Assembly (NCBI GenBank): GCA_011109175.1 | Contig: RDEW01000014.1 | Location: forward strand, 568,042-632,041 | Source: Dicyema japonicum | Lineage: Eukaryota > Dicyemida > Rhombozoa > Dicyemidae | DNA length: 64,000 nt | Reading direction: 5' to 3' | Part shown: positions 24,740-34,204 of the stretch, in pieces | Numbering within the stretch: the stretch's first letter is position 1 | How the letters are laid out: each line of letters starts with the position of its first letter | Position numbers and translations under genes: made by a program | The notes under the pieces: generated by a model | Told to the model about the DNA's origin: nothing | The model's input: the letters and a program-made list of their open reading frames with translations, nothing else | The model's database searches: none

Positions 24740-24860
24740 TAATAATTATATCCTATTTTAAGACAATTTTATCTTTGAAATAGGAAAAATAGGACAATGT
24801 CCTATTTTTTTGTCCTAAATGGGACAATTTCTGCCCTACTCATCACTATTTCAATTATTG
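24740..24860. repeat. cluster of GGACAAT/GTCCTATT motifs, possible hAT end
   Basis: At least five GGACA or TGTCC units occur within 100 bp, including the palindrome 'AGGACAATGTCCT'. The right edge 'CTGCCCTACTCATCACTA' reads 'TAGTGATGAGTAGGGCAG' in inverse, which resembles hAT-type termini. No transposase is adjacent. Confidence 0.35.
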
Positions 24861-25560
24861 AATCACCGGATGATAGTCTCGTATGAGGCACATGTGGGAA
24901 CTTAATTAGTATATTTGACATTTTGTTCTCATGATAATGTTAATAATAGAGCTGGTAATGTAGTCTTAACTATAACTCATAACCGTTATCTCAAAACTTT
25001 TATGGGCTTGATGAATGTATTGAGCACAAAAGTTCAAAGTTTAATTCCAATCTTGTTTAAAACCTGGTGAAACATGAAATACAATGATTTGTCATGTGGT
25101 TCGTTCTTACAGGATTATAATTTGTATTACTGTTTATTACCTTGGGGGACTCTAGATTAATAACCTTTAAAATATCATTGGTGAATAAAATTATCAGTCT
25201 TATTCTTTCCCTTGATGTTGCTGACCGATTTATGCAATATCAAAGATATTTAATATATATTTTTCTTTTCATCTTGAAAATGACTACTAATGAGTTTTAT
25301 CAGTCTTATGTTCAAAATACATCAATAGTAACTCGTGGCACAAAACTTACATGAATTCATCTTTCTGGCGTTTATGGAAAATTTGGAAATGGATGTTAAA
25401 TTGTGACAATTTATTTTTACTTATGGAAATTATATATCTTTTCTTGTAAGAATTAATGGTAAACTCATCCCTTCTCTTTCCTCATCAGAATCAATCACCT
25501 ATCCCCTTTACACATCCGACAGAATGTTTTCATAATAATTACACCACATATTGCTCTCAT
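24861..25560. other. AT-rich spacer
   Basis: No convincing gene. A 70-codon frame (25142-25354) is AT-biased and unrecognised. Confidence 0.4.
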
Positions 25561-25564
25561 TTTT

Positions 25565-26165
25565 ATTTATTAAAGAAACCCCAAGACCATCAAGAAAGGA
25601 GACGTCAAATCCAACTATTTAAGTGACCCCAGCTTCTATTAGTTCCCGGGAACTCTTCAAGTTGTCCACTAGCGATCCCACAGCTTTCCCGAAGTGTCTT
25701 CTTGAATTTCTGTGGAGGGTGTTCTTTTTCAAGACTCACCTAGAATCCGTCGCATGGTTGACCTTTTCCCAAATGGGTTTCATGGTTTTTTTTGGGAAAC
25801 GCGTGAAACATCCCCCATTGTTTATGTGGATGAGGGAAAAAGGCAGAGTTTTCCGTCGGAGTCAGTTAATATGGTTATTCGTCGAGGTAGAAAGAGAAAA
25901 TCTCTACGCAAAACAAGCGTATTCGAAGCTTGGAGAGTAATCTGATGATAAAAACCTGCTGATGTAGGTCAAATGAAGGAGAGGACTTTTTCGCTAATCT
26001 TCAAAAATTCTACTATCGAAACCTCTTGGTTACGACTTCTTCAGAGTAACGAGTAAATGTCATTGACGTGTCGAAAGTAATGTCGAGGATCCTCCAGCAT
26101 CTCGTAAATGAGATGCGGACATTGCCAGAGAATAACTCAGGTTCTCAATTGAGTATAAAATATCG
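25565..26165 (-). mobile_element. LINE-J (F subtype) C-terminal part and 3' end
   Basis: Minus-strand blocks 'WEKVNHATDSR' and 'NLKSSRELIEAGVT' parallel the copy at 31.6-32.0 kb ('KEKVAHAEEFRSV', '..MLLEAGIT'). The 3' end includes 'CTGGGGTCACTTAAATAG', then 'TTCTTGATGGTCTTGGGG' and a TAAATAAATA tail near 25570. Confidence 0.6.
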
Positions 26166-26243
26166 CTTGCTCAGTTTAGTTAATAAAACGGAATGCTTTG
26201 AGACTTAGCGCATAAATATATTAGAAAAGGTTAGTCATTAAAA

Positions 26244-26681
26244 TTAATAATAATTGAGTTTAGGCATTGACCCTGAATATCTCAATTTGTAGTCAATTCC
26301 CAAATATGTCTCCTTAATCATATGGGGTCGGTTGGTTACAACACATGGCCTCTTTTGGGAGAACATCGAACCAGAGTATTTGTAATTATCAGGATCCTTG
26401 TAATGTTGGGTTAAAATCCTTTCCAGATTAAATTTTTTGACCTCCGCCATTTGTTTAGTGTCGCTAATATTTGTTTCACATACAACATATGGAAGCTTCG
26501 GGAAATTAGACTTTAATCTCATATATTGACACTTATCGAACGGCCAGATCGGTGATATTTGAGGTCCATGACTTTGTTGATTGTCCCTTGATTTAAATAG
26601 AGGAGATGTCAAATCAGTTTTTATCTTCTTTTTGGTGCAATCGGTATAACTTGTATTAGGAAATGTCTGACAAAGCTTCAT
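26244..26681 (-). CDS. hypothetical protein, 145 aa, intact
   Basis: This is one of the few uninterrupted frames of this size outside the mobile elements. It starts 'MKLCQTFPNTSYTDCTKK' and ends 'YKLRYSGSMPKLNYY'. It is basic, rich in Pro, Lys, Tyr and Ser, with no transmembrane segment, signal peptide or coiled coil, and contains the repeated tetrapeptide 'SGSM' ('KYSGSMFSQKRP', 'RYSGSMPKL'). Flanks are AT-rich as for the other genes. Composition and short Pro/Tyr motifs recall small axonemal proteins, but that is only an impression. No family assigned. Confidence 0.5.
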   Translation of the reverse strand: MKLCQTFPNTSYTDCTKKKIKTDLTSPLFKSRDNQQSHGPQISPIWPFDKCQYMRLKSNFPKLPYVVCETNISDTKQMAEVKKFNLERILTQHYKDPDNYKYSGSMFSQKRPCVVTNRPHMIKETYLGIDYKLRYSGSMPKLNYY

Positions 26682-26754
26682 ATTTTGCTTAGATATTATA
26701 AATTAATAAAAATATCAATTTTAATAATAAAATTGCTTTTAAAATTAAGCTAAG

Positions 26755-27625
26755 AGAAATAATATTTCAGCTCAGCTCATTAGTGGACGAAGGGGACGTG
26801 TATGTCTTGGAGGTCTGAATTCTATCTCACATCTCCTCCCCTACGGAGTCCTTCAGGGATCTCCTTTATCCCCTGCTCTGTTTAACTTTTTTTTCTGGCC
26901 GATCTCCCGACTCTGGAATCTGATAGTGGTGTTCTGATATTGTTTTGGCTTCGAGAGGTCTAGACATCCAGAAGACCACGGAAAGAATACAAATTAACCT
27001 GGACCGGCTTAACGACTGGATAATGGAGAACCGGATCATGGTGAAGGCAGATAAGTCTACCGCGTTCCTTTTTACCTTGGACAAAAGATTGAGAAGAAGA
27101 CAGTCACCTTGAAGTTAAACAAAGTCGACATCCCTTTCAACAGATGTCAAAGGATCTTGGGTGTAACACTTGATAGGCATCTTTAGATAATGTTCTTGTG
27201 AAATGAGAAAAGAAATTGAACGTACTAAGGAGTTTATCGAGAATATGGAAGATTGGTACTCACCCCTCCTGATGAACGTGTACGGACAGTACATCGAACC
27301 ATGTTTCTCATGCATGCGCCTCTTGGGGACCGTCCATATCTTGGACAAATATGAGGAAGGTCGAGGAAATGCAAAAAAGGGCTTTCAGAGTAACGGAATG
27401 TTGTATTTGTGAGGAACACCGAACCGGACAGACGGCTCTGAAGGCCATTATGAGGCTGGATTTCAGAATGAGAGAATGCGGCCCCGTAGATTCAGTAAGT
27501 CACCTTGTACGATCATGTGCGGGCACAAGGGAGGAACACCTGACTAAGATGAGGTCTTTAATTGAGAGCATCGAATTCACAGGATAATTAGTTTGGTTTT
27601 ACCGTTGTCTTGGGATGTTAAATAA
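26755..27625 (+). mobile_element. LINE-J (F subtype) RT fragment
   Basis: 'YGVLQGSPLSPALFNFF' is the RT 'QG(S/D)PLSP' box. Downstream frames give 'QRILGVTLDRHL', 'WTNMRKVEEMQKRAFRVTEC' and 'SLIESIEFTG' before a stop, then a TAATAATAA tail at about 27618. No YxDD is recognisable, so it is degraded. A short near-identical piece lies at 39.2-39.4 kb. Confidence 0.7.
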
Positions 27626-28340
27626 TAATAAGCGAAATCCGTGAATATGTACATTGACAGGATATTTAGATTCATTTTCAAAAATCCCTCATTTTATCAC
27701 CAAAGAATCTCACAAGCACACTTAGACTGATATCTCTACAATTTCTATTCTTAGAACGGTTTCGAAACTAAGACTACTCATTAGCTCCTCAAAACGATCC
27801 AAGACTGGGTTTATACTGATGCTATCAAAATCCTAAGTACCAAAAAGCTTCTAGACGTTTTTCGCCAAATATTGAATTGCAATCGTCCTCGGCAGTGCCC
27901 ATCGTTTTATAACAGCTGGAGCCTGATTTGTTGCTAATGTTTTTACTTGAATAAATTAGTTTTTAATTTATCAATTCTAACGCACTGTTTCCCAAAATGA
28001 TGTTATTTATGAAATGAAGCCATATTTTCCTTAAATAGCTCATATTTCACGAACTTAATTTTTAGTTTGGTTGACTCTCATAAGTCGTAGTTTCTGATAT
28101 GGTAACAAATTATAATCTTTATTTTACGATAATAAGTCATAATTAGGGCAATCCTTCCTACTTGGATCGCTGATAGCAAAGAAGGAAAATAGACAACCGA
28201 GAAGGATTGGCTGATTCAATGTATTTCCACAAAAATCGTAAGAGGGAATGCGGTATAAATCGTAAGAGCTGCTTACTGGAACTAAAATTTCTAAAATGGA
28301 TTATGTAATTTTCAACATTATTTTCATTAAAATTCATTTA
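27626..28340. other. no gene recognised
   Basis: AT-rich sequence. A stretch around 27770-27930 has coding-like composition ('LLKTIQDWVYTDAIKILSTK' in one frame) but cannot be joined into a gene. Confidence 0.35.
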
Positions 28341-28389
28341 TGATTGTTGAACACAAAGATAGAGTCAAGGCACCAACTGAAGAAATCCT

Positions 28390-28610
28390 CTACGCGTCTT
28401 ATTACATTGGTTAAGTGTCGAAGCCGCAGTCCGAAGAAGTGTCGTGGATTCGAATGGGAAAGATGAGCCTCTTAGCGAAGGTCAATTTTCGTCTAACAGA
28501 TTCCACCCGTGAGGCGTCGAGTCTTTCTGGCACGACACAGTTGTTGAAGGGGATCTTCCTGCTATCTTCCTGACCAAATCCACTGGTGAAGAAAACTCTT
28601 ACCATTATGA
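28390..28610 (+). mobile_element. SINE3 (tRNA-like head plus SINE1-like core)
   Basis: 'TGGTTAAGTGTCGAAGCC' has A-box form and 'GTGGATTCGAATGGGA' has B-box form, about 40 bp apart. The following body contains 'GAGGCGTCGAGTCTTTCTGG' and then 'CACGA', resembling the SINE1 core 'GGCGCCTAGTGTCAGTCTGG' and 'CACGA'. No clear 3' tail. Probably a separate SINE family sharing a core with SINE1. Confidence 0.55.
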
Positions 28611-28859
28611 AATCTCTTCCACCAAAGAATGAAATGATGTCCCGACGGAAGGTCTTTTATGGTAAAAGTTTTGCCAAAAATTGTCTTAGTCATAACAGGT
28701 AGATTTAATCCCAGCATCCAAAATACTAGATATTCTCAGAAGTAATAAAAAATAATCTAAGAAAATCCTACAAAATAATTTCACCTCAACTAATCCAATA
28801 ATTCGTTAAGTCAAATGACATCATTATTAATATTTATATTATTTTTCCGTGAAAATGTA

Positions 28860-29516
28860 ATGTTGAAATTGGGTCACTATTCCAGTCATAGTCTTAAAAG
28901 AAAAATCGCCCCATCTCCACCGAAGAGATCAAGTGTGTTTTCCAACAGAGATCTTAGTCCTCGTCGTCGCGCTGTGGTTTGCTGAATCGTAATTTTAGAT
29001 AGAATGCCAGGGGGAAATACAAAACTTGGAAGGTGTGATAAATGTGACAGAAAGTGAAATAATATTCTTATACCTCAAATTGAAAGAGTTTGAAAAACAT
29101 TTGAATTTAAAATACTCCCGAAACGGAACGAGGGACTGGAAAATAATTCTGAATCAGTTAATTTCAGCAGATTTCAAAAAGAAGAAGTATGAAATTCAGT
29201 CATTAATTATTTTTATTTCAGACTCCAAGAATATTTGCTTACTCTCTCCCAACAATTAATTTTGTACGACATTGAAAATATCAGGGAACAAAAATGTACT
29301 TCACTAAGACTAATTTAAGGCGCAGAGTCCGAAAAATACGAATCCGACATGGTCGACAAGCTCCTGGATACTGTATTTGAAAGAGACCGTCTTATTAAAA
29401 TAATTGAGTATCTATAAATTCAATTTCCCAGTGATTTGATTCGCGAAGAAAAGAAAAGTTTGATTAAAATAAAAAAGAAGAGTATTATAGTTTTCATTTT
29501 TAGGCTCAAAATTTAG
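28860..29516 (+). CDS. bMERB (MICAL C-terminal-like) domain protein
   Basis: The spliced product starts 'MLKLGHYSSHSLKRKIAPSP', a basic Ser/Pro-rich region, followed by three helices typical of bMERB domains: 'TESEIIFLYLKLKEFEKHLN', 'KKYEIQLQEYLLTLSQQLIL', and 'DMVDKLLDTVFERDRLIKII' (family '..LVTLIEQRNAIIN..'). These domains (MICAL, MICAL-like, EHBP1) bind Rab8-family GTPases and act in vesicle traffic. Introns: 28977-28998 (22 nt), 29199-29221 (23), 29296-29319 (24), 29408-29431 (24), all GT-AG and frame-restoring. Unusually for this window no indel is needed. Only about 190 residues, so it lacks the CH or LIM domains of the large animal proteins. The domain is clear by pattern, the exact orthologue is not. 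Confidence 0.65.
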
Positions 29517-29639
29517 TTTATACAAGTTCACTTCAATTTCTTAACTTTCCCTCCAACAGAGAGTTAATCTACTCAAAAAGTTTTAATTTATAACACAGAA
29601 ATTTATATTTGAGTTTAATATTCTTAAAAAATAAATCTG

Positions 29640-30250
29640 CTAAGGGCAGATAGGTTCTCTTAATACTTAAGGGGACGATCCTTGAAAAGGAGATTATTGC
29701 CTACCAGATATATGATCGTAATTTTGAATGCAAACCTTCTCCCTTTAGGACAATCTTGAACGATTTCAGACAAAGCCGTAGCTGAGGGAAATGTACTCAC
29801 ACGGGGATCACTTATTAAGACGATTACTTTTTCCTCTTTTCTGTGTTCCCTGGGTTATAAGTAATTATCGACAAACTGAATTGTAGTCTTACGACATCAG
29901 AAGTCTTGGTGTCTTCTGAACGTATTCCACCAATTATTGACAAAAGTGAAGCTTCGTGTCCACTTGGCGTGTCTAAGCTGTGATCTCACGCACTCTCCGT
30001 ATTCTAATGAACAGACATATGCCTTCATCAGATAACATGGGTGCCTGTCTTCGAAGGTAATTGGATCTGTTATAAAGCCGTAAAACTTCTGTAGAGTTTT
30101 GGTAGATGTAGATTGGAAGTATTCGATCCACCTGACTCTCAAGGCGCTTAGCACCTGGTTGGCATCCAAAAAGGATCCCTCTTTTTCCTATTCTACTGAG
30201 GGGGTTCAAACAATTGGGGATATCGATAGATTTGACGAATGGAAAAATGC
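29640..30250 (-). other. decayed coding-like region, unidentified
   Basis: Minus frames 29897-30169 and 29973-30209 overlap in two phases, and 'KVIVLISDPRVSTFPSATAL' near 29800 looks coding. The blocks cannot be joined by short introns and no family is recognised. It is probably an old mobile-element ORF. Confidence 0.25.
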
Positions 30251-30469
30251 GTCACATTCAGACCGGGGGAAGTGGATAAACCTTTTTCAAGTATATCTGT
30301 GGTTATTAAAAAGAGTTTTTAATTTTATTTAGTATTTGTTGCCAAAATTAGACCCATACATCGTAACAGTAGCTATTGTTGATTCAACATATTTGATTTC
30401 CTATAGTATCCGAGAAGTGTTTTGATGTTCAGATTTCATGAGTCCAAATCAGCCTGCTTCGATTCCACA

Positions 30470-30625
30470 TGGTGCTAACATTAGTGTGGTGCTTGAATTG
30501 AAGATTTTTGTTTGTTTCTTCTGTTCCTCCTTTTCCCTTTCAGCTCTAGAGAACTTGAATTGTTAGCGTCCGCCATGTGGTCCATTATCTTTGGTGACGC
30601 TAGATATAATTCTAAGTTATATCCA
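30470..30625 (+). mobile_element. SINE1 fragment
   Basis: 'GGTGCTTGAATTGAAGATTT' and 'TCCGCCATGTGGTCCATTAT' match SINE1. The second half diverges into unrelated sequence. Confidence 0.55.
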
Positions 30626-30999
30626 AAAAGAACCATTAGTCAACAACCATCCATAAGAGTTCCATGGTAACCAAAGGAATCGAATAATTTCCACACATTT
30701 TTATGAGAAAGAAATTGAGACCATTGACATTTTTCCATACACCTGTATTGTTAGCCAAAGCTCTCATTGAGTCCATGTCGTCCAGAGATTTTAAATTTTC
30801 AAATCCTTTTGTAGGACTATCGGCAAATTTATTCTTGGCCTTTCACGAAAACGACTCTCTTGATAGACGTAGTAGCTTTAAATTGCTCTGTTTGGTTGGG
30901 ATGCCAACTCCATTTTCGAAGTATACCCGAATAGTCTCCAACAAGACTCCATTATATCGAGGCTTAATGCCTTACACCGGTGCTTTGTCTAATCGATGT

Positions 31000-31385
31000 T
31001 CAAAAAGCGCTCTGTCTTCGGAAATTAGGTAGCAGCCTATTTGTTCCTTCATAGCTGCTTCCAAATATATCATAAAGAGTAGAGGGGAGAGAGTCTCCTT
31101 GAGGGGTGCTCTTGTTTGTTTTAAAATTTCTTGAGTAGGTATTTCCGAATCTCACAAAAAGCTCTATATTGAAGTTTAGAATTCTGATCATTCTTGGACA
31201 TTACTCATAGAGAAATAGTTTCAGTACCCCCATTAGTTTATGTCTGTTAACCGTGTAAATAGTTTTTGGTAAGTCTATTCCCAGAATGTTGGTGGCGTTA
31301 TTGTATCATTCAGTTGATCGCGCTTCTCGAAATCCACTTTGGCTTTCTGGTAATGTAAGCGGATCCTTTTATTCATTCTAGGACA
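31000..31385 (-). mobile_element. LINE-D RT fragment
   Basis: Minus strand: 'SGFREARSTE', 'ILGIDLPKTIYTVNRHKLMG', 'TNKSTPQGDSLPSTLYDIF'. These are the fingers and QGDSLSP box of LINE-D. Frameshifted and without the catalytic motif. Confidence 0.65.
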
Positions 31386-31619
31386 ACATCGTTAGTGTAA
31401 CAGTTCGTACTTTGATCGTTTCGGTCTTTATCGAAAAAATTAAAAAAATCAAAGTCTTTAAAACATTTTCTGATTTTAGACAACAGCTGTGAAAATTTAG
31501 AACGCAAGTTATGAAGTAAATTCGTATGTAAAACTTTTACTATTTGTGCAGAAAAATGGAACATTTTAAAAGCGATCATAAAGAAGAGCCCTTTCCCCCC
31601 GACTGCTTGCGTCAGCAAG
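31386..31619. other. spacer, unidentified frame
   Basis: An 81-codon minus frame rich in Phe and Lys has no recognised family. Confidence 0.25.
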
Positions 31620-32050
31620 GTCTATCAAAAAGTCAACGTACCTACCATTGAATATGCCTGCTCCGCCTAGAGATCTGCAATTCCCTCTTCGAGAGTGGAT
31701 CGTTTGAACTCCCTCAGGCGGGAAATTATGCACCACACGGACATCCCTATTGGCGGCCTCGTTTCTGATGAGACGACGTTGAAGAATGGCCAGGATTTCC
31801 TACGTTTCTGCAAGGAACTGGGAAACCCATTCAAGGAGAAAGTGGCCCATGCAGAGGAATTTCGGTCGGTTATAAAAAAAGTGCACGCCGATTGAATTCC
31901 TTGGCAGAAGGAAGAGAAGCCGTTTCCGGAATGCGGTTGGGTTCAGAAGACCAGATGAAGAGAGTTCGGATGTTGTTGGAGGCTGGGATCACCTAATTAG
32001 TTAGTTTTGACCAATCTTTCTTGGTGGTTTTGGAGTTAAATAAATAAAAA
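31620..32050 (+). mobile_element. LINE-J (F subtype) C-terminus and 3' end
   Basis: 'PTIEYACSA' then 'GNPFKEKVAHAEEFRSVIKK' and, in the next frame, '..MRLGSEDQMKRVRMLLEAGI' before the stop. The 3' end is 'GGGATCACCTAATTAGTTAG', then 'TTTCTTGGTGG', then TAAATAAATAAA. This is the reference 3' end used to compare with SINE1. Confidence 0.75.
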
Positions 32051-32164
32051 CTATTTGTGCATATCATGTATCTGACTGCATTATATATCAGCAAAGAAAA
32101 TTATCTGGATCTATCGCAAAAATTCCATAGCACAATGTCAATCGGATTCTACACTAACAAGAGA

Positions 32165-32250
32165 TTTCAACGAGCGCTGCTAGTTATTTGACCGAATTTG
32201 GCTCGCTATCCTGAGAGGGAATAGCTACGCAGTCAGTGCGGGAACTGTTT
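32165..32250 (+). mobile_element. LINE-C 3' end
   Basis: 'TTATTTGACCGAATTTGGCTC' is followed by 'GAGAGGGAATAGCTACGCAG', the recurrent LINE-C terminus. Confidence 0.7.
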
Positions 32251-32365
32251 GATCATTTGTTCATTTTATTTTGTCGTCCATATTTTTTTATCTAAAAACT
32301 CGAAGAATGAAAAACATAAAAATCAATAAATAATTGATTTTATTGACCTAAAAATTAAATTTTGA

Positions 32366-32740
32366 CTAATTTTGACACAACCAAAAATTTTGGCTTTTTA
32401 TTATAAAAATGTTAGCGTCATATAGTTCTTCTATTTGTCGGCGCTGAGTGTCAATGAGCGTGAAAAAATCCTTTTTATCCTTCCTATCCCTTTTACATCG
32501 TTGCATGGGGGTGGTTCGCCTTCTATCCTGGCCTGCTGATTTTGCTCTGTGGGAACGTATAACAGTAGTCCGCAAAGACCGGGATGAGGGCTCTAATTGC
32601 CAGAATTGATTGTCATTTACGGATGCTTCCCGTTGTGTCTCCGAACATTGTGAGGGCGGCAGATCTCTTTTGAGTTCTCTCTTCACACTTAGTAAGGACC
32701 TACTCTCATATATTTCTACATTCCATCTAATGGTTTGTGT
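32366..32740 (-). CDS. hypothetical basic protein
   Basis: The minus frame is open from about 32740 to the stop at 32366, about 120 codons. It is rich in Arg, Lys, Asp and Gln, with a helical end 'DTQRRQIEELYDANIFIIK'. No ATG is near the 5' edge, so a start or upstream exon is missing. No family recognised and no mobile-element motif. It could be a small basic nuclear protein or an open frame by chance. Confidence 0.3.
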   Translation of the reverse strand, partial: TQTIRWNVEIYESRSLLSVKRELKRDLPPSQCSETQREASVNDNQFWQLEPSSRSLRTTVIRSHRAKSAGQDRRRTTPMQRCKRDRKDKKDFFTLIDTQRRQIEELYDANIFIIKSQNFWLCQN

Positions 32741-33175
32741 CCCCCATCATTCACTCCCAACATATCATGGCTAAAACAATTAAAGAACAATTATTCATCA
32801 CCCTATCTTAACATAAGGAATTCAATCCCTAGCTATTCTCGCACGTGCTTACTCTCATAAAGAAGAGGAATATGCTCAAACAGTTAAGAACGCAAGGACT
32901 ACTGACTCTATAAGACAACATAAGATTTTCATTTCACTGCAAACATGACTAAAAATAAACGAAATGGACGCATATAATTAGATTCCTCGAATACAAGAGT
33001 TCCTGGGACTCCTTCTGGAAGATTCTGAAATGGATCAAAACACAGTTTTTTCAGAGGCAAGAACAGTTAATTAACTTTCTCCCGGGTCATTAAATAACTC
33101 AGATTTTCTTCTCAACATTTTCCACATAGGTACGTTGGGGTTAATTTTATAGTCTTAATTGGAAGTTAAGCTCAT
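32741..33175. other. spacer
   Basis: No gene established. A coding-like piece near 33000 ('IQEFLGLLLEDSEMDQNTVF') could not be linked to a start or splice site. Confidence 0.35.
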
Positions 33176-34012
33176 CTAGATAATTTCTGAAGTTGAAAAT
33201 TTCCACATTAAGACAACTTTTTTACATTTTCCACCCTCAATATTATCCACTTTCATTGGTTTAGTCATTTTCTTCAGTTCACACAAACATATATTCTTAG
33301 AATATTTTACATTGAACTCTTCAAGTATAAGCTTCACCCTCCTTTGGAAATCTTCTCCAATTTTTACTTTATGACACGAACTATCTGAGACACCTACCCA
33401 GCCTCGGAAGAACAAATAACACATTCGATAATAGCGGAAAGAGAATGCACATTTTTGGAATAGGATTTCCAGTTTTAGGATTAATTTTTCTCCCCACGGA
33501 ACCGGAGCATCTACAAAGACAAACAAAGTTAAAGAACATTTCTTGGTCCCTTCTTCCCTTTCAACGGTTAGTTATTATAATTGTTCTTCATCAACGGGGT
33601 TTTGAAGCGTTCCCTTGAGATCGAAGATTTTCGTCATTCCTGGAATCGGTGGACCTGGATCGTAGAGATGGAAATAGCCCGGACTGAGTAGCTGTCTTCT
33701 CTTTCTCTGAAGAAATGCTGATTTGGGTGGGGCTTGCATCGACACCTTTTCTTAGTCAAGACTTATCTTCGCGTTAAAAGCTGGAAACGCTGCTCGAACT
33801 TTTGAGAGAATTTCAAAATAGCCTCTCAACATGATATACGTACATCCTGTAGTCGTCGAGACGAGTTGAGTCTTCGGTCCCAAGACGGTCTCTTTTCTAA
33901 GATTGCTCAAGTACATGATAACGAAAGCGAGTAACGAACGTCGGGAAACCGAGCAATCAATTACCTTAGGTAAAATTAAATTAAATTTATTGAACCAGAA
34001 AACCACAGTCAT
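33176..34012 (-). CDS. probable multi-exon gene, unidentified
   Basis: The start at 34012 reads 'MTVVFWFNKFNLILPK'. A 26-nt GT-AG intron at 33898-33923 then joins to 'KRDRLGTEDSTRLDDYRMYV', and removing one T leads on to 'LFEILSKVRAAFPAFNAK'. A second block (about 33580-33740) reads 'RQLLSPGYFHLYDPGPPIPG' and 'TKIFDLKGTLQNPVDEEQL'. A third (33176-33590) reads 'GTKKCSLTLFVFVDAPVPWG' and '..KKVVLMWKFSTSEII' before the stop. Joins between blocks 1-2 and 2-3 are not secure. The blocks look like one conserved protein of about 270 residues, but I cannot identify it. Confidence 0.4.
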
Positions 34013-34030
34013 AACCAGAATGAAAAAATG

Positions 34031-34150
34031 GTGATCCCGGCCTCCCTCATCAGTCTTCGTATGCTCTGCTCGGAATTGAAGGAAGTGCCGTCCAGGGAAA
34101 CTCCTCTGTATGGTTAGATTACTTTGATTGTTTTGTTACCACTTTTAACT
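34031..34150 (-). mobile_element. LINE-J (F subtype) C-terminal scrap
   Basis: The minus strand carries 'SEQSIRRLMREAGIT', the C-terminal '..EAGIT' signature, ending 'GGGATCACC' directly in front of the unidentified gene's start. Confidence 0.45.
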
Positions 34151-34204
34151 AACTAATTAATTTTTTCTATTAAATATTTTATTTAGTAAAAAAAAAGAGT
34201 AAAC

